From NCBI GenBank assembly GCA_029747015.1, contig JAKOGI010001573.1, positions 28,501 through 92,500 on the forward strand: 64,000 bases of DNA, read 5' to 3'. Below, piece by piece: positions 35,630 through 47,260 of the stretch (within the stretch, counting starts at the first letter, position 1; every line of letters starts with the position of its first letter). The DNA comes from Carnegiea gigantea (lineage: Eukaryota; Streptophyta; Magnoliopsida; Caryophyllales; Cactaceae). The translations under genes were made by a program, and so were the position numbers. Below the pieces are notes generated by a model that was given only the letters and a program-made list of their open reading frames with translations, did no database searches and was not told the origin of the DNA.

Positions 35630-36340
35630 GCTCTAAAGAATAAAGCAAAATCTTAAGAAAGCAGATCTTAGAGGAGGCTCATAATACTTGTTATTTGGTG
35701 CACCGAAGGGGCACCAATATGTACACAGATTTGAGGCAATATTTTTGGGAAACAATACGAGAATAGAAATTGTAGAATATATGGATAAAGGTCTTATTTG
35801 CCAAACAAGGCAGAACACCAGCACCCCGCAGGTGAATTGAGACCTTTAGAAATTTCCAGTTGGAATTGGGATTTCAATGGACTTTGTCATGGGATTCCCT
35901 CAGATATAATGTCTAATAGAGATCAGACATTTCAAGCCTGTTTTGGCATGCACTTCAAGGAGCCTTTGGAACTAGATTGAACTTTAGCAGTTCTTGTCAT
36001 CCTAAAACGGATGGACAAGCATTTAAAAATATCAATGGATCAACTCTTCTAAGTTGGCGCCTGTAGTGCTTCATGACCAACATTTGCATTTGAAGAAAGT
36101 ATGGAACTCCCAGCAGTCAATGGTGTGATAGCACTAGCAGAGAATCCTTCATTAAACATCAGGACAAAATGTTGGCAGACATTGATAACAAATCATCTTG
36201 TGGGTCATGAAGATCTTCTTTAGCCTTCAATATGGCGGCATATCTCAAAAGACTCTTGAAAGTATACCATTGGAACCGACAGAAAAGCTATGTTGATAAA
36301 AGAAGGAGATTCCTGGAATTTTCAGTATATGATAAAGTTT
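35630..36340 (+). pseudogene. Element A integrase remnant
   Basis: Pieces include the His-Cys region neighbourhood (VHRRGTNMYTDLRQYFWETI), a KAEHQ.PAGEL-like linker near 35815, NRDQTFQACFGMHFKEPLEL and SSCHPKTDGQAFKNI. These match the order of the gypsy integrase core, with the core shortened and many stops. Confidence 0.8.
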
Positions 36341-36479
36341 TTCAGAACGTCTCACCAATTAAGGGTGGACGGAGGTTGCACTGCGACCTAATTTGAGGTC
36401 AAGATCTTTTGGACCATATCAGTTCATGGAAAGGTTGAATTCTATAACTTGTCTACCCAATCTGCTTATATAACTCAAA

Positions 36480-36770
36480 CATGTGCATAACATGTTCCGT
36501 GTTCCTTACCTTACAACTCAGCTAATGTATTTCAGATCTTGACCATACTGTCATAATCAAATTCATTGCAGTCATTGAGGGTCTTGTGTTTCAAGAGCAT
36601 CCAAGTCAGATATTGGATCACATGATGAACCAGTTAAGTATCAAGCAGATACCTTAAATCAAATTACTTTGGGCAAATCATACCTCCTCAGAAACTACTT
36701 GAAAAACTGAGGATCAAGTGAAAGTCACATACCCATATTTATTTGGGATAACCTTACATCTATTGGCAAT
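36480..36770 (+). pseudogene. Element A C-terminal linker and chromodomain remnant
   Basis: Translation gives a VF.V..L.T-like linker near 36490-36520, then IKQIP.IKLLWANHTSSETT and EDQVKVTYPYLFG near 36640-36745. This is the shape of the chromodomain tail of plant chromoviruses, with stops. Such domains direct integration to chromatin; this one is dead. Confidence 0.65.
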
Positions 36771-36801
36771 GTTCACAAGTTTCGAGGACGAAACTCTTTA
36801 A

Positions 36802-36812
36802 GAGGGGAAGGC
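36802..36812 (+). other. Polypurine tract of element A
   Basis: GAGGGGAAGGC directly precedes the 3' LTR start at 36813. Confidence 0.85.
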
Positions 36813-39800
36813 TGTAATAGCCCGACCCTAAATTATATTTATTTATTTAATTAAGCCATGTTATTCATTTTTACATTTTTCACATTTATTTATCTCATTG
36901 AATCATCACAGTTGGGAAAATTCATGTCGGGCCTTACTTTACAATTCGAGTTTCATTTACCGAAAATAATTTTTCGGAAAAATTGATATTAGACCTCGAT
37001 AATTATGATTTAAATGATATCATTATTTTTGATGACATCATATTCAATTTTGAGCTTCGGAAAAACAAATTTAATTATCGCACCCGGTTTGGCACTTTTT
37101 TTCCAACCCGAGCTCATTTAGGCCAATTTCGACCCAATAAGTCTTGACCCTCATTTGTTTAGCTAAACTCTCTTAATTAAGCCTTAATTAAGCATGCCAT
37201 TTTTGACTTTTCCCCTTCTAATTTTCAGCCAAGTGTTTTAAGTCATTTTGCACCAAGTAATTTCACCAAGTGAAAAACAAATCCCAAGACTTCTTTCTTC
37301 CCCTTCTCTCTACCCTCTCTCTACCCCATGACCCCCTCTCCTCCACGGCAGCCTTGGCCGCCAGCCACCACCACAGCCACCACCACAGCCGCCAACAACC
37401 TCCCTAATCACCACCCTCACTTCTACAAACATCCAACCTCACTTGTATCCGCTTTTTCAAGCATCAAACTGAGGTAAATCCTAGCCTAATCAAGTTTAAT
37501 TTTTGATTTTTATGTTGGATTTGGTTATGGATTTGATATAAACATGTATTATTTTGATATTTTGGTTGTTGATTATGCTTGAAAGCAAGTAGTGATTGAA
37601 GTTGTTCATGATCATGCAAGTTTAGGTTGTGATGATGGGTTTTGATTGTTTTAAATGAGATTTTGTGATCTTTGGCATTGATGATGAATATCAAGATGTT
37701 TATGCTGATTTATATAAGTTATGGAGTGATTTTAGTGGGTGGTTATGTGAAGAAAAGATTGCAAAGATGTAATTATTGGGCTGGAAACAGACCCAAAATA
37801 GGGGTCTGTTTCGGATTAAACTGGTAACAAACGAGGCATGGAAAAATTGTGATTTTTGGTGAGTAGCTAGAGCAGGATGTTAGCTTTCAATAGGATTTGG
37901 AACTACTTGATTCCGAGTTGTGTGCGCAAAGTTATGACCCATTTACTAAAAACTGCGCAGAATACACCGAAACTGGGAGCATATTTGAACAGGGGAATTT
38001 ACGGAGAAACTGGTATTGATTGGGTCACTAAAAAATTGTAATTTTTGGTGTGTGGATATATCAATGAGTTATCTTTCAAATGCCTTTTGAATCGCCTTAA
38101 TCCGAGTTCTGTGGAAAAGTTATGGTCGTTTTGCTACGACTGCGCAGATTGGACTGAAATTGTGCACGTTTGTGTTCTACCCTAATTTTAGGGACCTTAC
38201 TGTTGGAATCATACTTGGTGTCCTGAATGAATGTTTTAGTGGACATTATGATCTTTTCATATTGGGGTTTTACATCTTATTTGGAGGTCAGGAGTGAAAG
38301 ATATCGATTTTCTAATGCAGACCATCAAACGGTAACATGAGTGAATGCAGAAATCGAGACATTTGGAAATATTTTCAGACGTTTCTATATAATTATGGGT
38401 ATTGCAAGGAAATTACAAAGTGTAGTGAGTTCAACAAGTTTGTTATTGCATAGAAGCTTACTTGTGTTTGAGAACCGAGTTAAGTGAGCATGAAAATGAA
38501 ATTTGAGAAGTGGGCTCAGTAATGACTTAAGGTAGTGTCTATCAGATTTACTAAGGTTATTTGAGCTTTTATGAACCTCACAACACCCCTCATGATATTG
38601 AACCTTCTATTATCCATTTCAGAGGCATTAACCATTCTATTATCCATTTTAGAGGCATTAAACCTCACACTTTTTATTATCTATTTCAAAAATATCAGAA
38701 ACCCATATTTCATTTATATCAATTGAAGTCTTTTCATTATCACCTCAATCATTTCCATTTGGTCTATTTTACTTCAATTTATTGCATTTCAAGTTCAGTA
38801 ACCCTAATTGATTTAAATCAGTTCATTTTGGTTTAACTTGTCTTATATTGAATTAAAATCAATTTATTATATTGAAATGCACAAGTTATGTATCCCATTT
38901 CATTATTCAACTTCTGTTACACTTACTTTTACTTACTCAATTATGCGAGTAAGGATCATTTACTGACTACACATACTTACAGTGACATTTATGAAACAGA
39001 GTTGAGGCCTAGTCTATCATTTCCATTGTGCATAAGTATTATCAAGTCAAATATCATTTGTAAAGACTTCAGGTACGTCCATTGCTTGTATCTTTAGAAA
39101 TCACAGTGTATTTATCAACGTTATCATGTTTTGATAAGTACATCAATGAATCAGTTTACACAGTGATTTATCAGTTAATTAGTGACCCCATCAGTTATCA
39201 TCTATAGGGCATTCGCCCTTCAGTTACCCGCGCGGCTTCAGGCCAGGTCCCCGATCGGCTTGGGAGGTGTACACCTATCCATAGATCGTAACAGTATCAA
39301 GGGGTTCACTATCAGATAATAATTAGCAATACAGTTTTACATTTATCTCATTCACTGTTTTTAACTTAAAACGAATTGCAAAGCGGGCCCAACTAGTGTT
39401 CAATGATCATTTAACAATTCAGGAATGCATGTATTGAGCTTCGGCTCACAGTTCGAAATGTTTTTCATGTTTTGTTTTAGGCAAATGCTCAGAGTATTGT
39501 CCTCATGCCAGCGAAACAACTGAAGAGAATAAGAGAAGAACGGAAATCCGGGTGGATCAGAAGTAATACCATATATGCATACCTCAAAGTTGTATTGTGA
39601 ATTCTTCTGTGGATGAAGATGTAGACTCCATGGTGAATTATCTTACTATGGTTTGTAAACTCTTCATTTGTTAACACTTGATGTGAGTGTATATGTTTGA
39701 ACTTATGCTTAGTTATGTTATTTACAGCACTTATGTTTCAAGCCTTGTCCTTTTGGACGGCGGTAATGCCCCCATCATTGGGTTGTCAAGATTTTAATCA

Positions 39801-39858
39801 AGGGATTTTGTTTAAGAAAAATAGAAATAGTGAAACATGGTTAATTTGGGGCGTTACA
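36813..39858 (+). repeat. 3' LTR of element A
   Basis: About 3.05 kb, starting TGTAATAGCCCGACCC and ending GGGGCGTTACA. It is followed by the duplicated target ATATT. It differs from the 5' LTR by scattered substitutions and short indels only. Confidence 0.93.
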
Positions 39859-39863
39859 ATATT

Positions 39864-40550
39864 TAAGGTTAATTACCTTAGACTTTTCTACGTAATTGTG
39901 TGTTAGTTTTGTTTTGTTTCGGAATAATTAGAAGTTATCATGTCATTATTGGTATAGACCTCATCCAGAAAAGGGAAAAAAAAGATAAGTGAATTGACAA
40001 AAAATAAGGTGGAAAAATAAACAGGGGCCTTGATTTTTTTTTCCCCCTAATATCATGTGAAAAAGGGGATGGGGTTAGACATCCCATTCCTTTTCCCTTA
40101 TTACACACTCGTTGGGGAGAAAGAGAGGGAAAGAAATAGAAGAAGAAGAAGAAGAAGAAGAAGAAGAAGAAGATGATGATGATGATGATGATGATGATGA
40201 GGAGGAGGAGGAGGAGGATGAATAATTGAGCTTGGTTTGACAATTTACAGAACATAGGTAAGTAACTTCTTACTTTTTATAGTCCTAAATCTGATTAGGG
40301 TAAGATTAATTAGATAATTTAAACTTGAGTTTGAGGAATTCATTGAAGGTTGAAGCTATAAATTCGAAGTTTTTAGGGTTTAATAGATTGGAAACCTAAT
40401 TTCAATTACTAAAAACTGACTTTAGTTTCATGCTTAATTGTGAATATTGGATTATATGAATGTGTGATAGGTAGGCTGCAAATGAAGCTACAAATTATAT
40501 GAATCTTTGTTAACAATGAATATGAATTTTGTATCACTAACTCTTCTAAA
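39864..40550 (+). mobile_element. Continuation of the element B 3' LTR
   Basis: After the ATATT duplicate, the sequence resumes the B LTR interrupted at 23386. It holds a compound microsatellite (40137-40217) and ends where the RTE LINE tail begins. The terminal part of this LTR is not seen beyond the LINE. Confidence 0.55.
40137..40217. repeat. Compound (GAA)n(GAT)n(GAG)n microsatellite
   Basis: About ten GAA units pass without a gap into eight or nine GAT units and then five GAG units. It produces a misleading poly-Phe/Ile ORF on the minus strand. Confidence 0.95.
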
Positions 40551-43500
40551 TTAACAACAACAACACCACCACCTTCCAATGTAGGTCCCGCTTTCGCGAG
40601 GTCTGGATAGATTCAGATGTAGGCAATCTTACCTCAACTGGCATGACTGCCCGTTGAGATGCTGATTCCAAGATACCCACAAAACAAGATTTTGCGAAAA
40701 CATTTTATAGGAGAGGGATTTTGTGGAAACCTTTTATAGAGGAAGGATTTTGTGAACACGTTTTATGGAACAAAATTAAGAAAAAGTATCACGGGATTGA
40801 ACTAAGGAGTACTAATAAATCAGGTGCAGCAACTATGTGAACATTAATATAACAAAGCAGAGGAAGGTATCATACCTTAGCCAACAGACATAGGCAAATA
40901 ATGTTTCTTCCCATATACAAGTCCTACCTGCATACAAACACAACATTCGAAAACCAACAACCAAACCTACCCTATCACAATCGAAAGACAACTACGAAGC
41001 CATCTCTCTGTGATCTAAGATCTTAATCCTATCCCGCCATAGTCTCCTGGCCTGAGCCAAGTCCTCCGTTAGCCCGACAACTTTCAAGTCCTCTCTAATC
41101 ACCTCGTCCAAACTTTTCTTTGATCGCCCCCTTCCTCTTTTCCCGTCGAGGATGTCAATTTTCTCCCATCTCCTCACTGGAGCGTCCACACTCCTTCTTT
41201 TCACATGGCCGAACCATCTGAGTCTTGTTTCTCTCATCTTAACTTCGATAAGAGCTACTTTAACTAAGTCTCTAATAACTCCATTACTAATTTTATCTAT
41301 TATCGTATAACTACAAATTCATCTAATCATCCTCATCTCTGCTACCATTAACTTTTGGACCTGTGTCTTTTTTATAGACCAGCACTCCGCACCATACATG
41401 ACAGCATGTCTAACTACCATACGGTATACTTTGCCTTTTAACCCTACAGGCATTCTCTTATCACACTGCACACCTGAAGCGTACTTCCCTTTAATCCAAC
41501 CCGCTTTTATGCGCTGGTTAATGTCTTCGTTAATATCTCCATTCTGCTGAATGATCAAGCCTAGATATTTAAATCTCTCGACCTTTGGTATCGTCATCCC
41601 CTCAATGGTGACTTCTCCCCTCCCATCTTCCCTACTACTGAAACAGCAATGAAGGTATTCCGTTTTCGATCTACTTACTCTAAAACCTCTAAACTCCAGT
41701 TCATGTCTCCAACGCTCCAACTTGTCATTGACTCCCTCTCTGGTTATATCAATAAGAACAATGTCATCTGCAAACAACATACACCACGGTAACCCATCTT
41801 GAATCCCTTTTGTAAATTCATCCATAATTAGGGTGAAGAGAAACGGGCTTAAAGCGGAACCCTGATGCAAGCCCATACCAACGAAGAAGTCATCGATAAC
41901 CCCTCCTGGCGTCCTAACATTCGTCCTACCTCCCATGTACATGTCCTTAATAAGTCGAATATACAAAGGAGACACTCCTTTCTTTTCTAAGTATTCCCAT
42001 AACACTCTCCGCAGAACTCTATCATATGCTTTTTCCAGATCAATGAACACCATATGAAGATCTACCTTTCTATCTCTGTACAATCCTATGAGTCTTCTAA
42101 GAAGGTAAATCACCTCTGTGGTTGATCTGCCCGACATAAAACCAAATTGGTTCTCAGATATCGAAATATTCTTCCGCAACCTTTTCTCACTCATCCTTTC
42201 CCACAGCTTTATAGTGTGACTGAGCAACTTTATACCCCTATAATTATTACAATCTTGAATAAACCCTTTGTTCTTATACAATGGGATGATTGTACTAAAC
42301 CTCCATTCTCTGGGTATCTTAGCAGTCCTAAAAATAACATTGAAAAGCTCCGCTAGCCACTTCAATCCTTCTTCATCCAAGCACTTCCACACTTCCACCG
42401 GTATCTGATCTGGTCCCTCTACTTTCCCATTGGCCATCTTTTTCAGGATTTCTTTAATCTCATCATTACTAATAGGTTCACCTAATTGGGGGTGAAGTAG
42501 ACTCTCACTACTTTCTCTTTCCCTACTTTGAAAATCTTCCATCACTTCATCAATAAGGAATTTCGAAAAGTACCTTTGCCATCTCACCTTGATTTCTGCA
42601 TCCTTAGACAACACCTTACCATTTTCATATTTGATGCACCTCACAACACCCAAATTCCTAGTTTTTCTTTCCCTTACCCTCGCCAGTTTAAATACTTCCT
42701 TCCCACCTTCCTTGGTCCCCAGTTTTTGATATAACCTATCATATGCCATGCTCTTAGCTACAGCAACAGCTTTCTTAGCTGCCTTTTTTGCAGCCTTATA
42801 TCTAACTCTGCTCGTCTCTTTCTCTTCATCCGTTTCACTGTTCATAAAAATCGCGTATGCCTCTTTTTTCTCATTGACTTTCTCCATTACCTTTTTGTCC
42901 CACCACCAGGCTCCTTTCATTCTGCTGCCACCTCTTCTAGAAGTACCTAGGATTTCTTTAATCGACCGTCGAATACATTCTGCCATTGCCTCCCACATTG
43001 TATCTGCATCCTCTACCTGCCTCCAAGCTCCGTGTTTAATAATCCTCTCTGCTAATTTAATAGCATTTTCCTTAATAAGATTTCACCACTTAATTCTAGG
43101 TTCTCCAACACTTCTCTTATTCTACTTTGAACATTTGAGCTCCACATCTAATACTAGCAATCTATGCTGAGTACCTAAATACTCACTACGAATCACCTTA
43201 CAATCCTTACATAACTTCCTACTATCTGCCCTAGTAAGGAAGTAATCAATTTGGGTCTTTGTGGAACCACTCTTAAAGGTCACCAAATGGTCCTCCTTCT
43301 TCCTAAAAAAGGAGTTTATTACCAGCAATTCATAGGCAACTGCAAAGTCCAGAACAGAAACTCTTCCATTGTTTCTCACCCCATAACCGAAACCTCTGTG
43401 AGTCACATCATACCCGCCTGCTTCGACACCAATATGGACATTAAAGTCTCCTCCTATGAAAAGTTTCTTGCTCCGAGCTACGTCCTGAATAACCGGTAAA

Positions 43501-44715
43501 CCTATTTGAGGTGCATAAACACTAACCACATTTAGGATTTCTAAACCCACCACCACTTTAATGGCCATAATTTGATCACTCTTACGTCTCACCTCAACAA
43601 CAAAATCAATCAACTCCTTAACAACCAAGATACCAACTCCATTCCTAGCCTTGCTTGACCCCGACAATCGCAGCTTATACCCATCAACTTCCCCAGCTTT
43701 AGCCCCCACCTATTTAGTCTCTTGAACACAGGCTATGCTAATCCTACGTCTATGCAAAGATTTAACTAATTCTATGGACTTACTAGTAAGTGAACCAATA
43801 TTCCAAGACGCTAGGCGCACCTTCCGAAACCCTATACCTCTGCTAATTCCATTTCCCCCCGGAGGACTGGTTGAAGCTACTACATTGTTCGCCACAAGCT
43901 TAAGCTACCGACACCAACCTCCCCGCAGCACAATAATGAAAGATACCAATACTATTCCTGCTAAGAGAATACTAATAACAAACAATTATAAAAATATTAA
44001 TAGTAGTAATAAAACTAGAAATACTACTGGACAGTATTACCCTCTAACTATAAAATAGAAATATTTAAAGAAGCTCTAATAAATAAAAATAAAAGATAAA
44101 AGATGCCTTCAAAGCTAAATAAAAGTAAATAATGAAAAGTTAAAACACAGATAATTAAAGCACTTCACCAGTCAAATAAGAACAACCTAAACTAAATTTC
44201 AACAACTGACTTAGACAACTTGGTAAAAACCTAAATTTCAAATTTGTAAAAGCATGCACATAGATTAACAAGGCATTGAAACAAGTTAAGATTAGATCTG
44301 AACCAAAAAGCGAAAATGAAAGAGATTTGAAGCCCAAAAGAAACGAGATCTATAGAATAAAAACACAGAATCGGAAGAATCCCTAGAAACAATGAGCGCA
44401 TATTCAAATATGAAACACACAGATGAATGGAGCAAGCAAGAGAGAGAAAAAGAAGTGGGGTTGAATCCAAAGTGAAGGGGGGAATGGAGAGAAACGAAGT
44501 GGTGCCCAAATTTAGAGAGAGAGAGAGAAATTACTTGATTTGTCTACCAATGAGACGATGAGAAGGTAACATAAGCATCAATGCTCAAAATTTCGCAATC
44601 TCTCACTAGAATTCAACTTGACCTCATAAAGTTGATTGACTACTGAATCACGGAGGTCAATCCGCTCACAGTGGCGATAACGACGGTTTCCGGTGACGGA
44701 AAGCTGCGGCCACAA
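40551..44715 (-). mobile_element. RTE-clade LINE, nearly full length
   Basis: Read on the minus strand, it has a roughly 0.8-kb leader (43896-44715, with a GC-richer start near 44640-44715), a single frame with endonuclease and reverse transcriptase (43895-40992), a 3' region, and a short tail of GGT and GTT repeats (40551-40570 on the plus strand as AAC/ACC). Triplet tails rather than poly(A) are an RTE feature. The 5' boundary is set by a change in base composition and is approximate; no clear target duplication was found. Confidence 0.85.
40992..43895 (-). pseudogene. RTE LINE endonuclease-reverse transcriptase, one frame with four stops
   Basis: Pieces 43895-43713, 43709-43125, 43121-43086, 43082-41322 and 41318-40992 all lie in one frame of about 968 codons, split by TAG (43710-43712, 43122-43124) and TGA (43083-43085, 41319-41321). 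The apurinic-type endonuclease shows SWNIGSL, CVQETK, SVYAP, GGDFNVHIG and QHRLLVLD. It seems to lack about a dozen residues between SVYAPQIGL and the GGDFN strand. The reverse transcriptase shows QIPVEVWKCL, IPLYKNKG, NYRGIKLLSHTIKLWERM, FGFMSGRSTTEVI, FIDLEKAYDRV, LHQGSALSPFLF and the catalytic FADDIVL. The end RLRWFGHVKRR is typical of RTE. Three of the four stops fall where relatives have Trp. Confidence 0.88.
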
Positions 44716-47260
44716 AGAGAAAATAAATGTCAAATTTTGATTTGTGAATTTTTAAGTCTAAATGATGAACCTTTAAGACATACTTAATGAACCCTTACCT
44801 TTGCATGATAAATCATTTAATATTTCATATAATGAACGTTTTTGTTTAAATAATGAATCTTTTGAGCATGTGTACCAATCACTATGCAAGCAGATGTATG
44901 ATAGACTTATTGCTCGCATTGTTTGAGTCCAAAGTTCTTCAATTTCTCATTTACAGGTGGTGTTCTTTTGCACTGCACGAGAGGGGCTTACTCTAATGAC
45001 TCAGTCATGGTGGTGTCCTTTTTCTTGACCATTCTATAGTAGCTGGGTAGACCTGTGTTCTCCATTATGGATTTGATCTCAGCCCCTCTTCTGGCCACCT
45101 TCACTGAGTCACAAGTGAAAGAGGTGCTTCAACAAGATGTTGGAAAGCATACCATGAAGATGAATGACCCCATTGTTGCGGCTCATGCCTTCAAAAGTTT
45201 TTGAAAGAGGTGACGAATGGATTCTTCAGGTTGGAGGCATATTCATAAGCTGTAAACATGTATGAGAAATCTCTTCAATGCTTGTGTGTTGTTGTGCCCT
45301 AAAATGAGGAGGAAGCAAACTTGATAGAGAATCTAGGATATCCCTAGTCTAGGAGCTAAGCATTATTGTGGTTTAGTTTTAAAACTGGACTTGTTCAATA
45401 TCAAAGCTTGGTTTTGCTGAGCATGAGCTTTTATGAATCTAGGTATGGTGGAGGCAGGTCTCCTTGTCATAAGATTTGATGCTAAAAGTGCTGAAGTCAT
45501 AGAGGAACTATGCAAGTTGAGGAATCGTGCAAATCTTCCATAGTAGAAGAGATTGCAAATGCAAACAACTTGGCCATGTCTCCGGGAATGGGCCTTTTTC
45601 TTTTGGCAATGTTAAATTGAATTTGATTGACCAAAAGTCAAAGGAGCTTGATTTCACCTTGTTGATACTACTTAGGGATTTAGACAGGCGTACTGTAGCC
45701 CTTTCTAGTATCAAATATCTAGCATACCGCAGAATAACACTCTGAAGCTTGATTTTATCAAGTCTTATCGGAATTTGCGAGCATCTCGCTTGTGAAAAGA
45801 AATGCAAGTAGATTTGAATAACACAACCCTACATGATCAAAGGTCAATTAGAATGATGACTGATTTGGTGTGAGAAGAAGGAAATGTAGGCAACAGGGTT
45901 GAAGATGCCTTTGAGTCCAAATGCAATCCCATAGTCTTGATAGTTGATACTCACATTAATGTGAGTTCATTCTACATATTTTTCATATGGAAAGTTGCAT
46001 AGAGAATCTCTAATCATCCCAAAATGTGCTTATGACAATTCACTTACCTTATATGCGAAGAGTTTTGTCTTTTCTTGAAGAGGATGTGTGCTTTCTCTTG
46101 AAGTGTATGAGGATGATAAGAAGGTTGTGAAGAATGTAAGAGACCCATTGGCATTAGCTGAACCACCAAGAATGGAAGGGATATTTGTAGCAAGTTGTAT
46201 GTGAGAAAAGCATGCTCACAAGCTAATAACGAGAATGAAGAGAAGAGGTCTATGCTTATTGGTACTTCGACAAGGGATAATAACAATGGTGAAGGATATG
46301 AATTCATTAGAGGCTAGTGATGAGTGTACTCTAAATGATGCCCAATCTTCATGCTTCCAGTTTTCTACCACTTCACAAAGTAGTCCATAGCAAAGGAAGA
46401 AACACAAGAGGAAGACATCCCAAAGGAAGCAGAAGGGTCGTCATAATTTTGTTGCAAATTCTAGAATTTCACGTTGAGCAAGGTATGATTTTGATTCATT
46501 CAAGACCAACTAGTTGTCTTGATGTAGGGATGATTGTTACCCTCAGAAATAGCATGAGCAAAGGCTCACACTTCTTTGGGCTTTCATGAAGAGTTTCACA
46601 ACACAAGGATTTTAGCAAGGTTTGCCATGCCCGTGGTAATGTTTTGTGTGAATCCAGGTGTATATAGAAGGATGCCACTGTATTAGCTGCATAGGTGCAG
46701 CTATGGCTACATTTTACTTGTTTTCATCATCTCATATATGCATGCACGATCTTTCTGTCCCCAGAGATAAAGGGGGGAGAGGGTGAATTTGGGACCCAAA
46801 ATAGGACATATCCTTGAGACTAACTTCAACCAAGTTACGTTGTGTCACAAAGCTTTTTCAGATGAGATCCCCACCCTACAAACACCCCCCCCCCCGGGCC
46901 AAAAAAAGAAGGTTCACACAAATATGGTAATAAGACTTGGCAAAAGTGTAGCTGAAACCAGCTTTTCAAGTATTATCATTCTACAAAGACGGTAGAGTAT
47001 AAGTAAATACAAAACAACATTATTAAGGAACAGAGACCATGCAGTTGAAAAAGACAAATATTCTGACGAGATTCACATAACAGATCACATCATTACTCCA
47101 TCCAGCAACAAGAGCTTTGAGGTACCTGAGATGTAACAAAATGAGAAGAAACAGTGAGGTTGCTGGCATTTCATCTTTCATGTGGAGTGCATCAACTCAA
47201 GAACAGATATTTTAGCGCAATCAAAGGTTGAAATAAGGCATACTGATAAGCAGACTTGTT
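44716..47260. other. Unassigned decayed repetitive DNA
   Basis: No gene is recognised. Short ORFs on both strands (for example 45508-45807 and 46335-46589) show no known domain. The stretch around 44760-44860 repeats AATGAAC-type words. A composite C11-GGG-CC-A7 tract lies at 46884-46907. It could be an old degraded element. Confidence 0.35.

Larger units (their letters stand above)
23387..39858 (+). mobile_element. Element A: chromovirus-type Ty3/gypsy retrotransposon, complete with LTRs and target duplication
   Basis: Two long, nearly identical LTRs (23387-26417 and 36813-39858) flank about 10.4 kb. The ends are T(A/G)TAATAGCC and GGGGCGTTACA. The 5-bp target ATATT is present at both 23382-23386 and 39859-39863. 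A Met-tRNA primer site (26422) and a GAGGGGAAGG polypurine tract (36802) are in place. Domain order gag, protease, RT, RNase H, integrase, chromodomain marks a chromovirus, probably Tekay/Del. All coding parts have stops and frameshifts. A tandem array of a second element lies at 26569-32053. A is inserted in the 3' LTR of element B. Confidence 0.92.

Noticed and set aside
39938..40255. 105-residue minus-strand ORF with long Phe and Ile runs
   Set aside because: It is only the translation of the GAA/GAT/GAG microsatellite.
42748..43170. 140-residue plus-strand ORF
   Set aside because: It lies opposite the RTE LINE coding strand and has no domain; it is a shadow of the real frame.
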